Assembly (NCBI RefSeq): GCF_014198245.1
Contig: NZ_JACIHE010000004.1
Coordinates: forward strand, 310,001-374,000
Length of the DNA stretch: 64,000 bases
Source: Bradyrhizobium sp. cir1
GTDB taxonomy: Bacteria > Pseudomonadota > Alphaproteobacteria > Rhizobiales > Xanthobacteraceae
Direction: 5' to 3'
Each line of letters begins with the position of its first letter. Positions within the stretch are counted from its first letter, which is position 1. Positions 45,647 through 54,170 of the stretch are shown in pieces. Made by a program: the position numbers and the translations under genes. Below the pieces are notes generated by a model. The model did no database searches. It worked only from the letters and a program-made list of their open reading frames with translations, and was not told where the DNA came from.

Positions 45647-46261
45647 CTATTCCATTTCCTGCTGGATCACGCGCCCGAGCGCGAACAGGCGCTGGTCGAT
45701 CGAGGTCGGAACCTCGCAGACGAAGCGCACCACCTTGTGACGATCCTCGAAAATGCGGGTCTTCCAGATCAGCTCGTTGCTGAGCGCCTCGACCCTGGCT
45801 TCGTCACGCGGCGTCGCGCTCTGCAGGGCCTGGAGCTGAAGCGTCTCCTCGCGGATCTTGTCGGCAGCGTCGCGCTGCTTGCGGCTGACGCGCTCGAGCC
45901 CGAGCATGACTTGTGAGCGCTGGGCGTTGAGCGTATCGAACAGGCCGGCAAACAGCAGCTTGGCGTTCGCGGTCTTGTCGGCTGAGGAACCTGCGAGAAA
46001 CTCCTTCACCGACTTTTCCGCCTCATCCAGCGGCGTCTTGCGCGCCGCCAGTTTTGAGACCAGTGCGCTGACCCTGGCGTCGTCCTTCCACCTTGTCTCG
46101 GCGTCACCGAGCGCAGGACCGGCCCAGACGGCGGCAAGCGAGATCTCCGGCACTTTTGCCTGTGTGCAGGGCCAGTCCGGATAGCGCGGATCGGCCGCGT
46201 GCGCGGCCGTGCTCGCAACAGCAAGCACCAGAGCAGCCGTCGCCAGAACCCGAACCTTCAT
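45647..46261 (-). CDS. Exported protein at the end of the lut-like operon
   Basis: 204 aa with signal peptide VLATAALVLAVASTAAHA. The mature protein is mostly helical and charged; residues ~120-185 could form a coiled coil (LERVSRKQRDAADKIREETL). Two Cys (WPCTQ, FVCEV). The ATG overlaps the permease stop by 4 bp, so it is the last gene of the ABC operon. Function unknown; by position it corresponds to the exported accessory protein of lut-type lanthanide loci (LutG as I recall it). Confidence 0.75.
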   Translation of the reverse strand: MKVRVLATAALVLAVASTAAHAADPRYPDWPCTQAKVPEISLAAVWAGPALGDAETRWKDDARVSALVSKLAARKTPLDEAEKSVKEFLAGSSADKTANAKLLFAGLFDTLNAQRSQVMLGLERVSRKQRDAADKIREETLQLQALQSATPRDEARVEALSNELIWKTRIFEDRHKVVRFVCEVPTSIDQRLFALGRVIQQEME

Positions 46262-47106
46262 CCTTCGCCTCCCGCGGGCCCCCGTCGCGCCAGCCCGCGC
46301 GAGGGATCATAGGCCCAAATCGCGCCGATCATGAAGACGATTGTGCAGGCTGCGACCACCGCCAGCGAGATCCAGTTGATTTGCCCGTAGAGTGCAAAAC
46401 GTATCAGCTCCACCGCATGGGTGAACGGATTGGCCTCGCAGAGATAATAGAGATAGGGGCTGCCCTCCTGCACCCGCCAGAGCGGGTAGAGCGCCGATGA
46501 GGCAAAGAACATCGGGAAGATCACGAAGTTCATGACGCCGGCAAAATTCTCCAGCTGCTTGATGCCGGAGGAGATCAGCATGCCGAGCGAACCCAGCATC
46601 AGCCCGGACAGGATCAGCGCCGGCAGCACGGTGAGATAGCCTGACGGCGGCGGCGTGATGTCCCAGAGCCAGGCGATCAGCAGGAACGCATAGACCTGGA
46701 GCAGCGACACCGCGGTGCCCGCGAGCAGCTTGCAGAACAGCAGGAAGCCGCGCGGCAGCGGGCTCACCAAGAGCGTGCGCATGTTGCCCATCTCGCGGTC
46801 GTAGACCATCGAGAGCGAGGACTGCATGCCGTTGAAGAGCTGGATCATCGCCATCAGCCCGGGCGCGATATAGACCTCGTAGAGGATGTAGGTCTCGTAA
46901 GGCGGGATGATGGAGATGCCGAGCACCTGGCGGAAGCCGGCGGCGAAGATGAAGAGCCACACCAGGGGGCGGACCAGCGCCGAGACGAAACGTTCGCGCT
47001 GATGCAGGAAACGCAGGCCCTCGCGCCAGACGATGCCGGTGAGGCAGGTCATGTACTCCGCGGCCGAGAAGCCGCGCGGGGCATCGCGCGTGGTGATGCT
47101 GCTCAT
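46258..47106 (-). CDS. lutF: ABC-2 type permease, PQQ/lanthanide-associated
   Basis: 282 aa with six hydrophobic segments typical of ABC-2 permeases (WLFIFAAGFRQVLGISIIPP, YIAPGLMAMIQLFNGMQSS, ILSGLMLGSLGMLISSGIKQ). Fourth gene of the minus-strand operon SBP - beta-propeller - ATPase - permease - exported protein, each overlapping the next by 4 bp. In Methylorubrum the lut ABC system is needed for lanthanide use; assignment here rests on operon content. ABC-2 permeases usually export, so direction of transport is open. Confidence 0.8.
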   Translation of the reverse strand: MSSITTRDAPRGFSAAEYMTCLTGIVWREGLRFLHQRERFVSALVRPLVWLFIFAAGFRQVLGISIIPPYETYILYEVYIAPGLMAMIQLFNGMQSSLSMVYDREMGNMRTLLVSPLPRGFLLFCKLLAGTAVSLLQVYAFLLIAWLWDITPPPSGYLTVLPALILSGLMLGSLGMLISSGIKQLENFAGVMNFVIFPMFFASSALYPLWRVQEGSPYLYYLCEANPFTHAVELIRFALYGQINWISLAVVAACTIVFMIGAIWAYDPSRGLARRGPAGGEG

Positions 47107-47909
47107 GCGCCGCCTCCCGGCATGGTTTGCGCGCCGGTGAGGCGCATGAAGGCGGTGTTGACGTCCTGCGCGCCGGCTTCAGAGATGACCTGGCTCATCG
47201 GCCCCTGTGCCAGCACCTTGCCCTGGTGCAGCACCACGAGATCGTCACCCGCCATGATCTCGTCGAACAGATGCGTGGCCCAGAGCACACCGATGCCTTG
47301 CTCCGTCACGAGCTGGCGGACATGGCTGATGATGTCGGCGCGTGCCTTGACGTCGAGGCCGACGGTCGGCTCGTCCAGCAACAGCAGCCGCGGCCGGTGC
47401 AGCAGGGCGCGGGCGATCTCCAGCCGCCGCATCTGTCCGCCGGAGAGATCGCGCACCTTGCTGCCGGCACGATCGGCGAGCCCGATGCGGCCGAGCAGCT
47501 CGGCGCTGCGCGCGGCAGCATCACGGCGGCCGATGCCGTGCAGCGCGGCGTGATAGAGCAGGTTCTGCGTCAGCGACAGATCGAGATCGAGCGTGCGCGG
47601 CTGGAATACGACGCCGAGCAGCCGCAGCGCCTCGCCGGGACTCTTGCTGACGTCATGCCCGAAAATGCCGACGCGGCCGGACTGGATGCCGAACAGCCGC
47701 GTGATCAGCGAGAACAGCGTGCTCTTGCCGGCGCCGTTCAGCCCGAGCAGCGCAGTGAAGCTCGCGGGCTGCACATTGAAGGAGACGTCCATCAACGCGC
47801 GCCGCGGGCCGTAAGAATGGCTGACGCCCTCGATCGACAGCGCCGGCGCCGCGACCGGATCAGGCCTCGGCGTCTCGCGTGGTTCGGTGATGGGGGCAGG
47901 GCTGGTCAT
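47103..47909 (-). CDS. lutE: ABC transporter ATPase, PQQ/lanthanide-associated
   Basis: 268 aa. Walker A GLNGAGKSTLF, Q-loop VVFQPRTLDLDLS, signature DLSGGQMRRLEIA, Walker B LLLLDEPTVGLD, switch His in WATHLFDE. The group is known as the ABC ATPase linked to PQQ-dependent catabolism. Overlaps both its upstream beta-propeller gene and the downstream permease by 4 bp. Confidence 0.86.
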   Translation of the reverse strand: MTSPAPITEPRETPRPDPVAAPALSIEGVSHSYGPRRALMDVSFNVQPASFTALLGLNGAGKSTLFSLITRLFGIQSGRVGIFGHDVSKSPGEALRLLGVVFQPRTLDLDLSLTQNLLYHAALHGIGRRDAAARSAELLGRIGLADRAGSKVRDLSGGQMRRLEIARALLHRPRLLLLDEPTVGLDVKARADIISHVRQLVTEQGIGVLWATHLFDEIMAGDDLVVLHQGKVLAQGPMSQVISEAGAQDVNTAFMRLTGAQTMPGGGA

Positions 47910-48886
47910 GGCGCGATCGTGATACCCCAGGGCAGTTCACCCACCTGAATGGTCTTGATCACCTTTTGCGCGGCAACGTCGATGACGGACACGTCATTCG
48001 ACACGCCGTTGGTGGTGAGCAGGTATTTTTCGTCAGGCGTGAATGCCATGTGCCAGACGCGCTGCCCGACCAGCAAATATTTCGTCACCTTGCGCGAGGC
48101 GACATCGACCACGGCGACGCGATTGGCGGGCCCGAGCGCGACGAAGGCGGTCTTGTCGTCCTTGGTCATGCCGATGCCGACCGGCTGGATCGCCTCCTTC
48201 CGCAACCCCGGAATCTCGAACGTGACCTTGCCGATCACCTCGTGTTTCCTGGGATCGATCACCGACACCGTGCCGCCGATCTCCGAGGACACCCAGAGCT
48301 CCGAACTGTCATGCTTGAATTCGGCAAAGCGCGGCCGTGCGTCGACCAGCACATTGGCGACGATCTGGCGCGAGGTGGTGTCGATGAAATGCGCCATGTT
48401 GGTGGTTTCAGACGTGTTGATCAGCATCTTGCCGTCGGGGCTGATGGTCATGCCCTCGGGCTCGACGCCGACCTGGATGTCGCCGAGCCGGGCACGCTTC
48501 TCGAGGTCGATCACGGTCACCGTGTTGTCGTTCTCGTTGGCGACATAGAGAATCTTGCCGGCGGCATCCTGCGCGAACAGCTCGGGATCTGGCCCGGAGG
48601 GCAGGCTGTCGACCACGCTTTGGGTCTTGGCGTCGATCACCTGGATGGTGTCGTCGTCGCCGACCGCGACCATGACGAACTTGCCGTCGCGTGTGAAGTC
48701 GATGCCGCGCGGGCGCTGACCGACCTTGATGGTCTTGGTCACGGTCCAGCTGTCGGTATCGATCACCGAGACCGTGTTGCCTTTCTCGTTCGAGACATAG
48801 GCGATGAACGCATGCGCAGGCACCGCGACGAGCGCCAGTCCGGAGAGAAGCCCCACACGCCACATGCGCAACATCTGCGTCCTCAT
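47906..48886 (-). CDS. PQQ-catabolism-associated YVTN beta-propeller protein
   Basis: 326 aa, periplasmic (signal VGLLSGLALVAVPAHA). Seven or so YVTN-like blades, for example FIAYVSNEKGNTVSVIDTDS, LYVANENDNTVTVIDLEKRA and LLTTNGVSNDVSVIDVAAQK. The ATG at 48886 overlaps the binding-protein stop (ATGA); the longer open frame to 49240 overlaps that gene and is rejected. Proteins of this family sit in PQQ alcohol clusters and in lut loci (LutD as I recall it). Role unknown; a periplasmic scaffold or metal-delivery partner is a guess. Confidence 0.84.
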   Translation of the reverse strand: MRTQMLRMWRVGLLSGLALVAVPAHAFIAYVSNEKGNTVSVIDTDSWTVTKTIKVGQRPRGIDFTRDGKFVMVAVGDDDTIQVIDAKTQSVVDSLPSGPDPELFAQDAAGKILYVANENDNTVTVIDLEKRARLGDIQVGVEPEGMTISPDGKMLINTSETTNMAHFIDTTSRQIVANVLVDARPRFAEFKHDSSELWVSSEIGGTVSVIDPRKHEVIGKVTFEIPGLRKEAIQPVGIGMTKDDKTAFVALGPANRVAVVDVASRKVTKYLLVGQRVWHMAFTPDEKYLLTTNGVSNDVSVIDVAAQKVIKTIQVGELPWGITIAP

Positions 48887-50064
48887 TTCAGCTTGCATTT
48901 GCTCTCCGGGCGATCGTAGCCGAGCGTGTCGAGCTCGGAGACCTGGTGCAGGAATCCTTCCTGCGGCGACACCGACACCACCATGCGGCCGTCGACCAGC
49001 AGGATCGGCTGGCGCAGCTGCAGATTCCAGTCGCGCAAGGTCAGCCGCGTGCCCTTGAAGGCGGCGACCGAGAAGTCCGGGCCCTCGATGAAGTCGGTGA
49101 CCTTCCTGACGTCGCCGGAATTGGTGCGCGAGGTGGCTTCCCCGATCATGCGCACCGCGGTCCAGGCCTGCATGTCGAGCGCGGTCATGCGCCGCGAATT
49201 CAGCTTGATGAAGCGGTTCTGCATCTGGATCGCGCCCCACTGGTCCTGCGATGCGTCCCAGCTGCGCGGCACGAGGCCGGCTGAGCCCGCGACCGGCCGC
49301 GGATCCCAGGTGCGATAGGGCAGGTACGCGCCGAACACCTCGCTCTCGTCGGCGGCGACCAGCACGTCGTAGGCGGGCGCCTGCTGCGTGAACACCGGCA
49401 TCTGCCGCTGGATCTGCGTGACGCCCGAGTCGGTGCGCCGCGCGCCGCCCTTGTCTTCAAATGTGCGCTCCTGCACGATCTTGGCACCGAACCGCGCCGC
49501 GGTGCGCCGGAGCGCATCGGCGAACAGCTTGTCCTCGTCATGCGAGCCGACCACCAGCAGCCAGCGCGACCACTTCTTCCACACCAGATATTGGCCGAGC
49601 GCATCCGCCAGCATCGCGCGCGTCGGGGCGGTGTGGATGACATTGGCGCGACAATCGGCCTCGCGCAGCCGCTCGTCGATTGCGCCGGCGTTGAACAGCA
49701 GCGTGCCGCGGTCGCGCAGGGCGTCGGCGACCTTCAAGAGCGCATCAGCCGGCAGGTCGGCGATGATGAAGCCGTTTTTCTCGGCGAGCGCGGTTGCGGC
49801 CTGCGCCGCGTCCTCGCCTTCCCTGATGCGGCGCTCCTCCAGCGTAAACCGCTGGCCCGTGAATTTTCCGGTGGTGTTGTTGTCCTCGATGGCGAGGCGG
49901 GCACCGGCAACACCGTCATTCTCGGTGGGCTGCTCGACCAGCGACAGCGTCGATCTGGTGCCGGCGATTCCGAGATAGCCGACGCCGATCGTGACGGGGT
50001 CGGCCGCGAGCGCGCTCGTCGCGGCAAGACTCCAAGCGATCAGGCCGACCAACCATCGGATCAT
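48883..50064 (-). CDS. lutA: ABC transporter type-I periplasmic binding protein, PQQ/lanthanide-associated
   Basis: 393 aa. Signal LVGLIAWSLAATSALA, then a branched-chain-amino-acid-receptor-like fold: ITIGVGYLGIAG-type start (VTIGVGYLGIAG), ENDGVAGARLAIEDNNTTGK, LLVVGSHDEDKLFADALRR. The ATG at 50064 with GGAGGA 5 bases upstream is preferred to 50097. First gene of the five-gene operon. Matches the binding protein of PQQ-associated / lut ABC systems; the true ligand (lanthanide complex, chelator or other) is not determined. Confidence 0.82.
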   Translation of the reverse strand: MIRWLVGLIAWSLAATSALAADPVTIGVGYLGIAGTRSTLSLVEQPTENDGVAGARLAIEDNNTTGKFTGQRFTLEERRIREGEDAAQAATALAEKNGFIIADLPADALLKVADALRDRGTLLFNAGAIDERLREADCRANVIHTAPTRAMLADALGQYLVWKKWSRWLLVVGSHDEDKLFADALRRTAARFGAKIVQERTFEDKGGARRTDSGVTQIQRQMPVFTQQAPAYDVLVAADESEVFGAYLPYRTWDPRPVAGSAGLVPRSWDASQDQWGAIQMQNRFIKLNSRRMTALDMQAWTAVRMIGEATSRTNSGDVRKVTDFIEGPDFSVAAFKGTRLTLRDWNLQLRQPILLVDGRMVVSVSPQEGFLHQVSELDTLGYDRPESKCKLK

Positions 50065-50193
50065 ATTTCCTCCAGGCGTTCTCCCCGGCTTGACCACCGG
50101 TGGAGAATTGTTTCTGCTTCAAGCATGACCGATTTGTCAGGGCATGCAACCCCGCATTTCGTCCTTGCGCACGCGAGGGCAGGAATCACGATC

Positions 50194-50694
50194 ATGCGAG
50201 CATTGTTGGCGATCGCAGCTTTGCTGGTGACGGGCTCGGCCGCGTTCGCCGACCCGCCGAAGCTCGCCGTGTTCGATTTCGAGCTGATCGACACCAGCCT
50301 TCCCGGCGAGTTCTACGGCTCCAGGCCCGAGCTGGCGCGGCTGGAGCGCATCAGCGAACAGTTGCGCAAGGAATTGGCAGAGTCGGGCCGGTTCCAGGTG
50401 CTCGACATCGCGCCGGTCAGGGACGCCGCCCGTCACGCCAATTTGCAGGCCTGCGGCGGCTGCGATCTCAAGCTCGCCAGCCAGCTTGGCGCCGAGCTCG
50501 AGATTACCGGCATGGTGCAGAAGGTCTCGAACCTGATCATCAATCTCAACATCTATCTGCGCGACGTGAAGACCGGCAACATGATCACCGCCGCCAGCGC
50601 CGACATGCGCGGCAACACGGATGAATCCTGGACGCGCACGATGAGCTACCTCATTCGCAACCGCCTGCTGGCGCCGAATTACGGCAAGCCGTGA
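50194..50694 (+). CDS. Exported DUF2380/DUF3280-like protein
   Basis: 166 aa with signal peptide LLAIAALLVTGSAAFA. The mature part resembles DUF2380-type proteins: KLAVFDFELIDTSLPGEF, a SGRFQVLDIAPV stretch, QACGGCDLKLASQLGAELEI with a CxxC pair, and a VRDVKTGNM-like strand near MRGNTDESW. Diverges from the lutA-like gene across 130 bp, so it may share its control. Members accompany PQQ alcohol clusters; activity unknown. Confidence 0.75.
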   Translation: MRALLAIAALLVTGSAAFADPPKLAVFDFELIDTSLPGEFYGSRPELARLERISEQLRKELAESGRFQVLDIAPVRDAARHANLQACGGCDLKLASQLGAELEITGMVQKVSNLIINLNIYLRDVKTGNMITAASADMRGNTDESWTRTMSYLIRNRLLAPNYGKP

Positions 50695-50702
50695 GTTCTT
50701 CG

Positions 50703-50844
50703 CCTCTCCCCGCCTGCGGGGAGAGGCCGGAATTTGCGAGAGCAAATTCCGGGTGAGGGGGAGTCTCCGCGAGTTCAACTCTCAGCGCCTTTGCGGAAGC
50801 AGCCCCTCACCCCAACCCTCTCCCCGTAAGAACGGGGAGAGGGG
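50703..50844. repeat. Composite intergenic repeat with three hairpins
   Basis: CCTCTCCCCGC / GCGGGGAGAGG (50703-50726), AATTTGC / GCAAATT (50731-50748) and CCCTCTCCCCG / CGGGGAGAGGG (50817-50844). It lies between two convergent genes and probably ends both transcripts. Same family as 36651-36849. Confidence 0.78.
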
Positions 50845-50859
50845 GAAGAGAGAGTGCGA

Positions 50860-51705
50860 TCACGCCGTCAATCTCGCCGCATGCCAGTGCAGATGATCGC
50901 TCATGAACGTCGAGATGAAATAATAGCTGTGGTCATATCCCGCCTGGCGCCGCAGCGTCAGCGGGATGTTGGCCTGGCTGCAGGCTGCGTCCAGCAGCTC
51001 CGGCTTGAGCTGCTCCTTCAGGAAATTGTCGGCATCGCCATAGTCGACCAGGAAACCGGAAAATTTCGCGCCGTCCTCGATCAACGCCACGGTGTCGTGG
51101 TTGCGCCAGGCATCCTTGTTCGGTCCGAGATAGCCGGTCAGGGCCTTGATGCCCCAGGGCACCTGCGAGGGCGCGACGATCGGCGAGAAGGCGCTGGCCG
51201 CGCGATAGCGGTGCGGGTTGCGCAGCGCCACCGTCAGCGCGCCGTGGCCGCCCATCGAGTGCCCCATCACCGATTGCCGCTTGGCATCGACCGGAAAATT
51301 CTCCGCCACCAGCTTGGGCAGCTCGTCGGTGACGTAGCTCCACATGCGGTAGTTGCGCGCGAACGGCTCCTGCGTTGCGTCGACATAGAAGCCGGCGCCG
51401 AGACCGAAATCATAGGCGTTGTTGGCATCGCCGGGCACGTCGGGCCCGCGTGGTGAAGTGTCGGGCGCGACGAAGATCAGGCCGAGCTCGGCGCAGGCCT
51501 TGCGGAATTCGCCCTTCTCGGTGACGTTGGCATGCGTGCAGGTGAGGCCAGAGAGGTACCAGACCACGGGCAGCCTGGCGCCGTCGGCATGCGGCGGAAC
51601 ATAGACCGAGAACACCATGTCGGTTCCGGTCGCCTGGCTGGCATGGCGATACACGCCCTGCACGCCGCCATAGGATTTATTGGTCGAGACAGTCTGGATC
51701 GTCAT
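50860..51705 (-). CDS. fghA: S-formylglutathione hydrolase
   Basis: 281-aa alpha/beta hydrolase cleaving S-formylglutathione to formate and glutathione, the step after FrmA. The nucleophile Ser150 is in VMGHSMGGHGAL; the catalytic His is in GYDHSYYFI and the Asp in the DYGDADNFL stretch. LSGLTCTHANVTEKGEF and APDTSPRG are family signatures. It follows the response-regulator gene by 76 bp on the same strand, as formaldehyde genes do near flhSR in Paracoccus. Confidence 0.95.
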   Translation of the reverse strand: MTIQTVSTNKSYGGVQGVYRHASQATGTDMVFSVYVPPHADGARLPVVWYLSGLTCTHANVTEKGEFRKACAELGLIFVAPDTSPRGPDVPGDANNAYDFGLGAGFYVDATQEPFARNYRMWSYVTDELPKLVAENFPVDAKRQSVMGHSMGGHGALTVALRNPHRYRAASAFSPIVAPSQVPWGIKALTGYLGPNKDAWRNHDTVALIEDGAKFSGFLVDYGDADNFLKEQLKPELLDAACSQANIPLTLRRQAGYDHSYYFISTFMSDHLHWHAARLTA

Positions 51706-51781
51706 GCCTGAAAACTCCGTGGCATCTCACCACATCAAGATTGCAACGCTTGTGTGACCGAATTTGCGGCGGCGCGTGTCG

Positions 51782-52402
51782 TCAGGCGACGCCGCTGTCG
51801 ATCGCCAGCCGGACCAGCTCGACCGAGGTCTTCACGCCGAGCTTCTGTCGCATGATCGAGGAGGTGTTAGCCACCGTCTTGTACGACGACTGCACCAGCC
51901 AGGCGATCTCCGACAGGCTCTTGCCGGCGCTCAGCAGCCGCAAGATTTCCATCTCGCGCGCGTTCAGCTTCGACAGCGGGCTTTGCGCCAGCGCCGGCCC
52001 CGCGAAGGCGATGCTGCGCGCAATCGCGGTCGGAAGGTAAGTGCCTCCGCCGCCGACGGCGCGGATCGCCTCGACGAGGTCGTCGGGGTCGCCGGTCTTG
52101 GAGACGTAGCCCTTGGCGCCGCATTCGATCGCGCGCGCGGCGAAGGCCGGGTCGTCGTTCATGCTGAACATGATGATGCGGGCCTCGGGCGCGCGCTCGA
52201 GGATGCGGCGGGCGAGCTCGAAGCCGGAGACGGTCGGCAGGTTGATGTCGATGATGCAGAGGTCGGGGCGCTCGACGATGAAGACGCATTCGCCGTCCTC
52301 GGCGTCGGCGGCCTCCAGAATCTCGATCTCGCCCTCGTCGGCCAGCACGGCACGGCAGCCGGAGGCGACAATGGGATGATCGTCGACGATCAGAATGCGC
52401 AT
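51782..52402 (-). CDS. flhR: NarL/LuxR-type response regulator (FlhR-like)
   Basis: 206 aa. Receiver domain with acidic pair Asp7-Asp8, phosphoacceptor Asp52 (LCIIDINLP) and Lys in YVSKTGDP; LuxR helix-turn-helix in LNAREMEILRLLSAGKSLSE and YKTVANTSSIMRQKLG. The ATG at 52402 (MRILIVDDHP) is the natural start. Transcribed away from the kinase at 52595 and towards fghA. Name is by context and family; control of formaldehyde/methanol genes is inferred. Confidence 0.8.
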   Translation of the reverse strand: MRILIVDDHPIVASGCRAVLADEGEIEILEAADAEDGECVFIVERPDLCIIDINLPTVSGFELARRILERAPEARIIMFSMNDDPAFAARAIECGAKGYVSKTGDPDDLVEAIRAVGGGGTYLPTAIARSIAFAGPALAQSPLSKLNAREMEILRLLSAGKSLSEIAWLVQSSYKTVANTSSIMRQKLGVKTSVELVRLAIDSGVA

Positions 52403-52594
52403 AGGCGTTTCCCCGTAACAGCGCCGGCCTGTTATCGCGCCGCATGATACCGAACAGGAGCGCCGCTGCGTCTCATGTCGCCTCATGCAACCCGGTCGGG
52501 ATTGCTGTACGCTTTCGATTAGATATCGGGCGCTTCGCCCCTGTCAACGTCATCGGCAGGTGCGGGCGTCCTTCGCGGGGTACGGACACAACCA

Positions 52595-53953
52595 ATGTGG
52601 CAGAATCTATCCTTGCGCGCGCGCATCAACCTGTTGCTGGCGCTGCTGCTGGCGCTGGGGCTCGCGGTCAATATCGGCCGCCAGGTCGCCGAGGCCGGCC
52701 CGCGCGTGCAGGCCGAGGACCAGAGCGTGATCCGCCTTGCGCGCGAATTCATCGAGATGATCGTTGCCGATCTCAACGAGGCGCCCGATCCGGATGCGCG
52801 GCTGAACCAGATCGCCCGCGATCTCAGCCGGCTGCGCCATGTCAGCATCGCGCTTCACGGTTCCGGCGGGAACCCGCTGACGCCGCCGCGGCCCGATGCC
52901 GACGACGACACGCGCGCCCCGCCGGCCTGGTTCGTCAGCCTGGTGCATCCCGAGCAGACCGCGGTGAGCGTGCCGGTGTCGATCCATGGCAGGCCGGGCT
53001 CGCTCCGAATCACCTCGCATCCCGATGACGAGATCGCCGAGATCTGGGACGGCATCGTGACCCAGCTCGAGGTCGGCTCGGTGATCGCGCTCGCGCTGTT
53101 TTTCTTGATGATGAATGTGGTCGGCCGGGCGCTGACGCCGTTGCAGTCGCTGGCGGAGGTGATGGGGAAGCTCGAGGGCGGACATTATGAGGCGCGCGTC
53201 GCGCCGGGCGGCGCGCCCGAGCTTGCCGCCATCTGCACCAGGCTCAATCATCTTGCGGCGACGCTCAGCGAGGCGGTCGAGGACAAGCGGCGCCTCGCCG
53301 AGCGCGCGGTGTCGCTGCAGGACGTGGAGCGCAAGGAGATCGCGCGCGAATTGCACGACGAGTTCGGGCCGTATCTGTTCTCGCTGCGCGCCCATGCCAG
53401 CGCGCTGGCAAAGCTCGCGGACGGGAAGGCGCCGAGCGCAGAGGCGGTGCGCAAGCACGGCAGCGCCCTGCTGGAGCAGATCAACGCACTCCAGCAATTC
53501 ACGCGCCGCGTGCTGGAGCGCTTAAGACCCGTGGGGCTCGCCGAGTTCGGCCTCGGCCAGGCGCTGGAATCGCTGTCGCGGCTGTGGCGGGAGTCGCATC
53601 CCGACGTCACCATCGAAACCACGATCTCTCCCCGGCTGGGGGCGACCGGCGAGACCGCGGACCTCACCATCTACCGCGTGGTGCAGGAGGCGCTGACCAA
53701 CGTGTTTCGCCACGCCGGTGCGACCGCAGTCAATGTCGTCATCGAGCCCGCGGACCAGCCGACGCGCGACGGCCGCCTCTGCGCCCGGGTGCGCGTCAGC
53801 GACAATGGCCGCGGCATGGAGCCGGGCCAGAAGCTCGGCTTCGGCCTCGTCGGCATGCGCGAGCGGATCCTGGCGCTGGGCGGCACGCTCAACGTCGTGT
53901 CCGGCGACGGCGGCCTGACCGTCGAGGCGCTGGTGCCGACGGCGGCGGCCTGA
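52595..53953 (+). CDS. flhS: NarL-type sensor histidine kinase (FlhS-like)
   Basis: 452 aa. Two membrane spans (INLLLALLLALGLAVNIG near the start and VIALALFFLMMNVVGRAL at ~150-170) enclose a periplasmic sensor domain of about 125 residues; a HAMP segment (LTPLQSLAEVMGKLEGG) follows. HisKA_3 has His254 in EIARELHDEFG; the ATPase has VVQEALTNVFRHAG, DNGRGMEPG and GFGLVGMRERI. Divergent from flhR across 192 bp. The signal sensed is unknown; in Paracoccus the FlhSR pair controls methanol and formaldehyde oxidation. Confidence 0.8.
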   Translation: MWQNLSLRARINLLLALLLALGLAVNIGRQVAEAGPRVQAEDQSVIRLAREFIEMIVADLNEAPDPDARLNQIARDLSRLRHVSIALHGSGGNPLTPPRPDADDDTRAPPAWFVSLVHPEQTAVSVPVSIHGRPGSLRITSHPDDEIAEIWDGIVTQLEVGSVIALALFFLMMNVVGRALTPLQSLAEVMGKLEGGHYEARVAPGGAPELAAICTRLNHLAATLSEAVEDKRRLAERAVSLQDVERKEIARELHDEFGPYLFSLRAHASALAKLADGKAPSAEAVRKHGSALLEQINALQQFTRRVLERLRPVGLAEFGLGQALESLSRLWRESHPDVTIETTISPRLGATGETADLTIYRVVQEALTNVFRHAGATAVNVVIEPADQPTRDGRLCARVRVSDNGRGMEPGQKLGFGLVGMRERILALGGTLNVVSGDGGLTVEALVPTAAA

Positions 53954-53964
53954 TGGCGTCTGGA

Positions 53965-54009
53965 GCATGATCCCGAAAAGTGTGAAGCGGTTTTCCGAAA
54001 AGATCATGC
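53965..54009. repeat. 45-bp palindromic repeat, GCATGATC family, copy 2
   Basis: GCATGATCCCGAAAAGTG ... TTTTCCGAAAAGATCATGC, the near-twin of 38407-38451. It lies in the 217-bp gap between the kinase and the TonB receptor; the receptor frame happens to stay open through it, creating a false N-terminal extension. Confidence 0.85.
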
Positions 54010-54170
54010 TCAAACAGGACGATCGGGAAAAATTCCCGATTTGGTCGGGAAGACGGGTGCGGATATTGCCCGACCTTTTGTGGCTGGCGCGTGAGCTGCT
54101 GCTGATTACACTCGTCTGCACCAAACGGCGAAGATCGGAACAGCCGGGGGTTACGGGTGGGAAGGCTGGG

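Noticed and set aside
53967..54170. N-terminal extension of the TonB receptor
   Set aside because: It translates a dispersed 45-bp repeat and lies ahead of a normal signal peptide starting at 54171.
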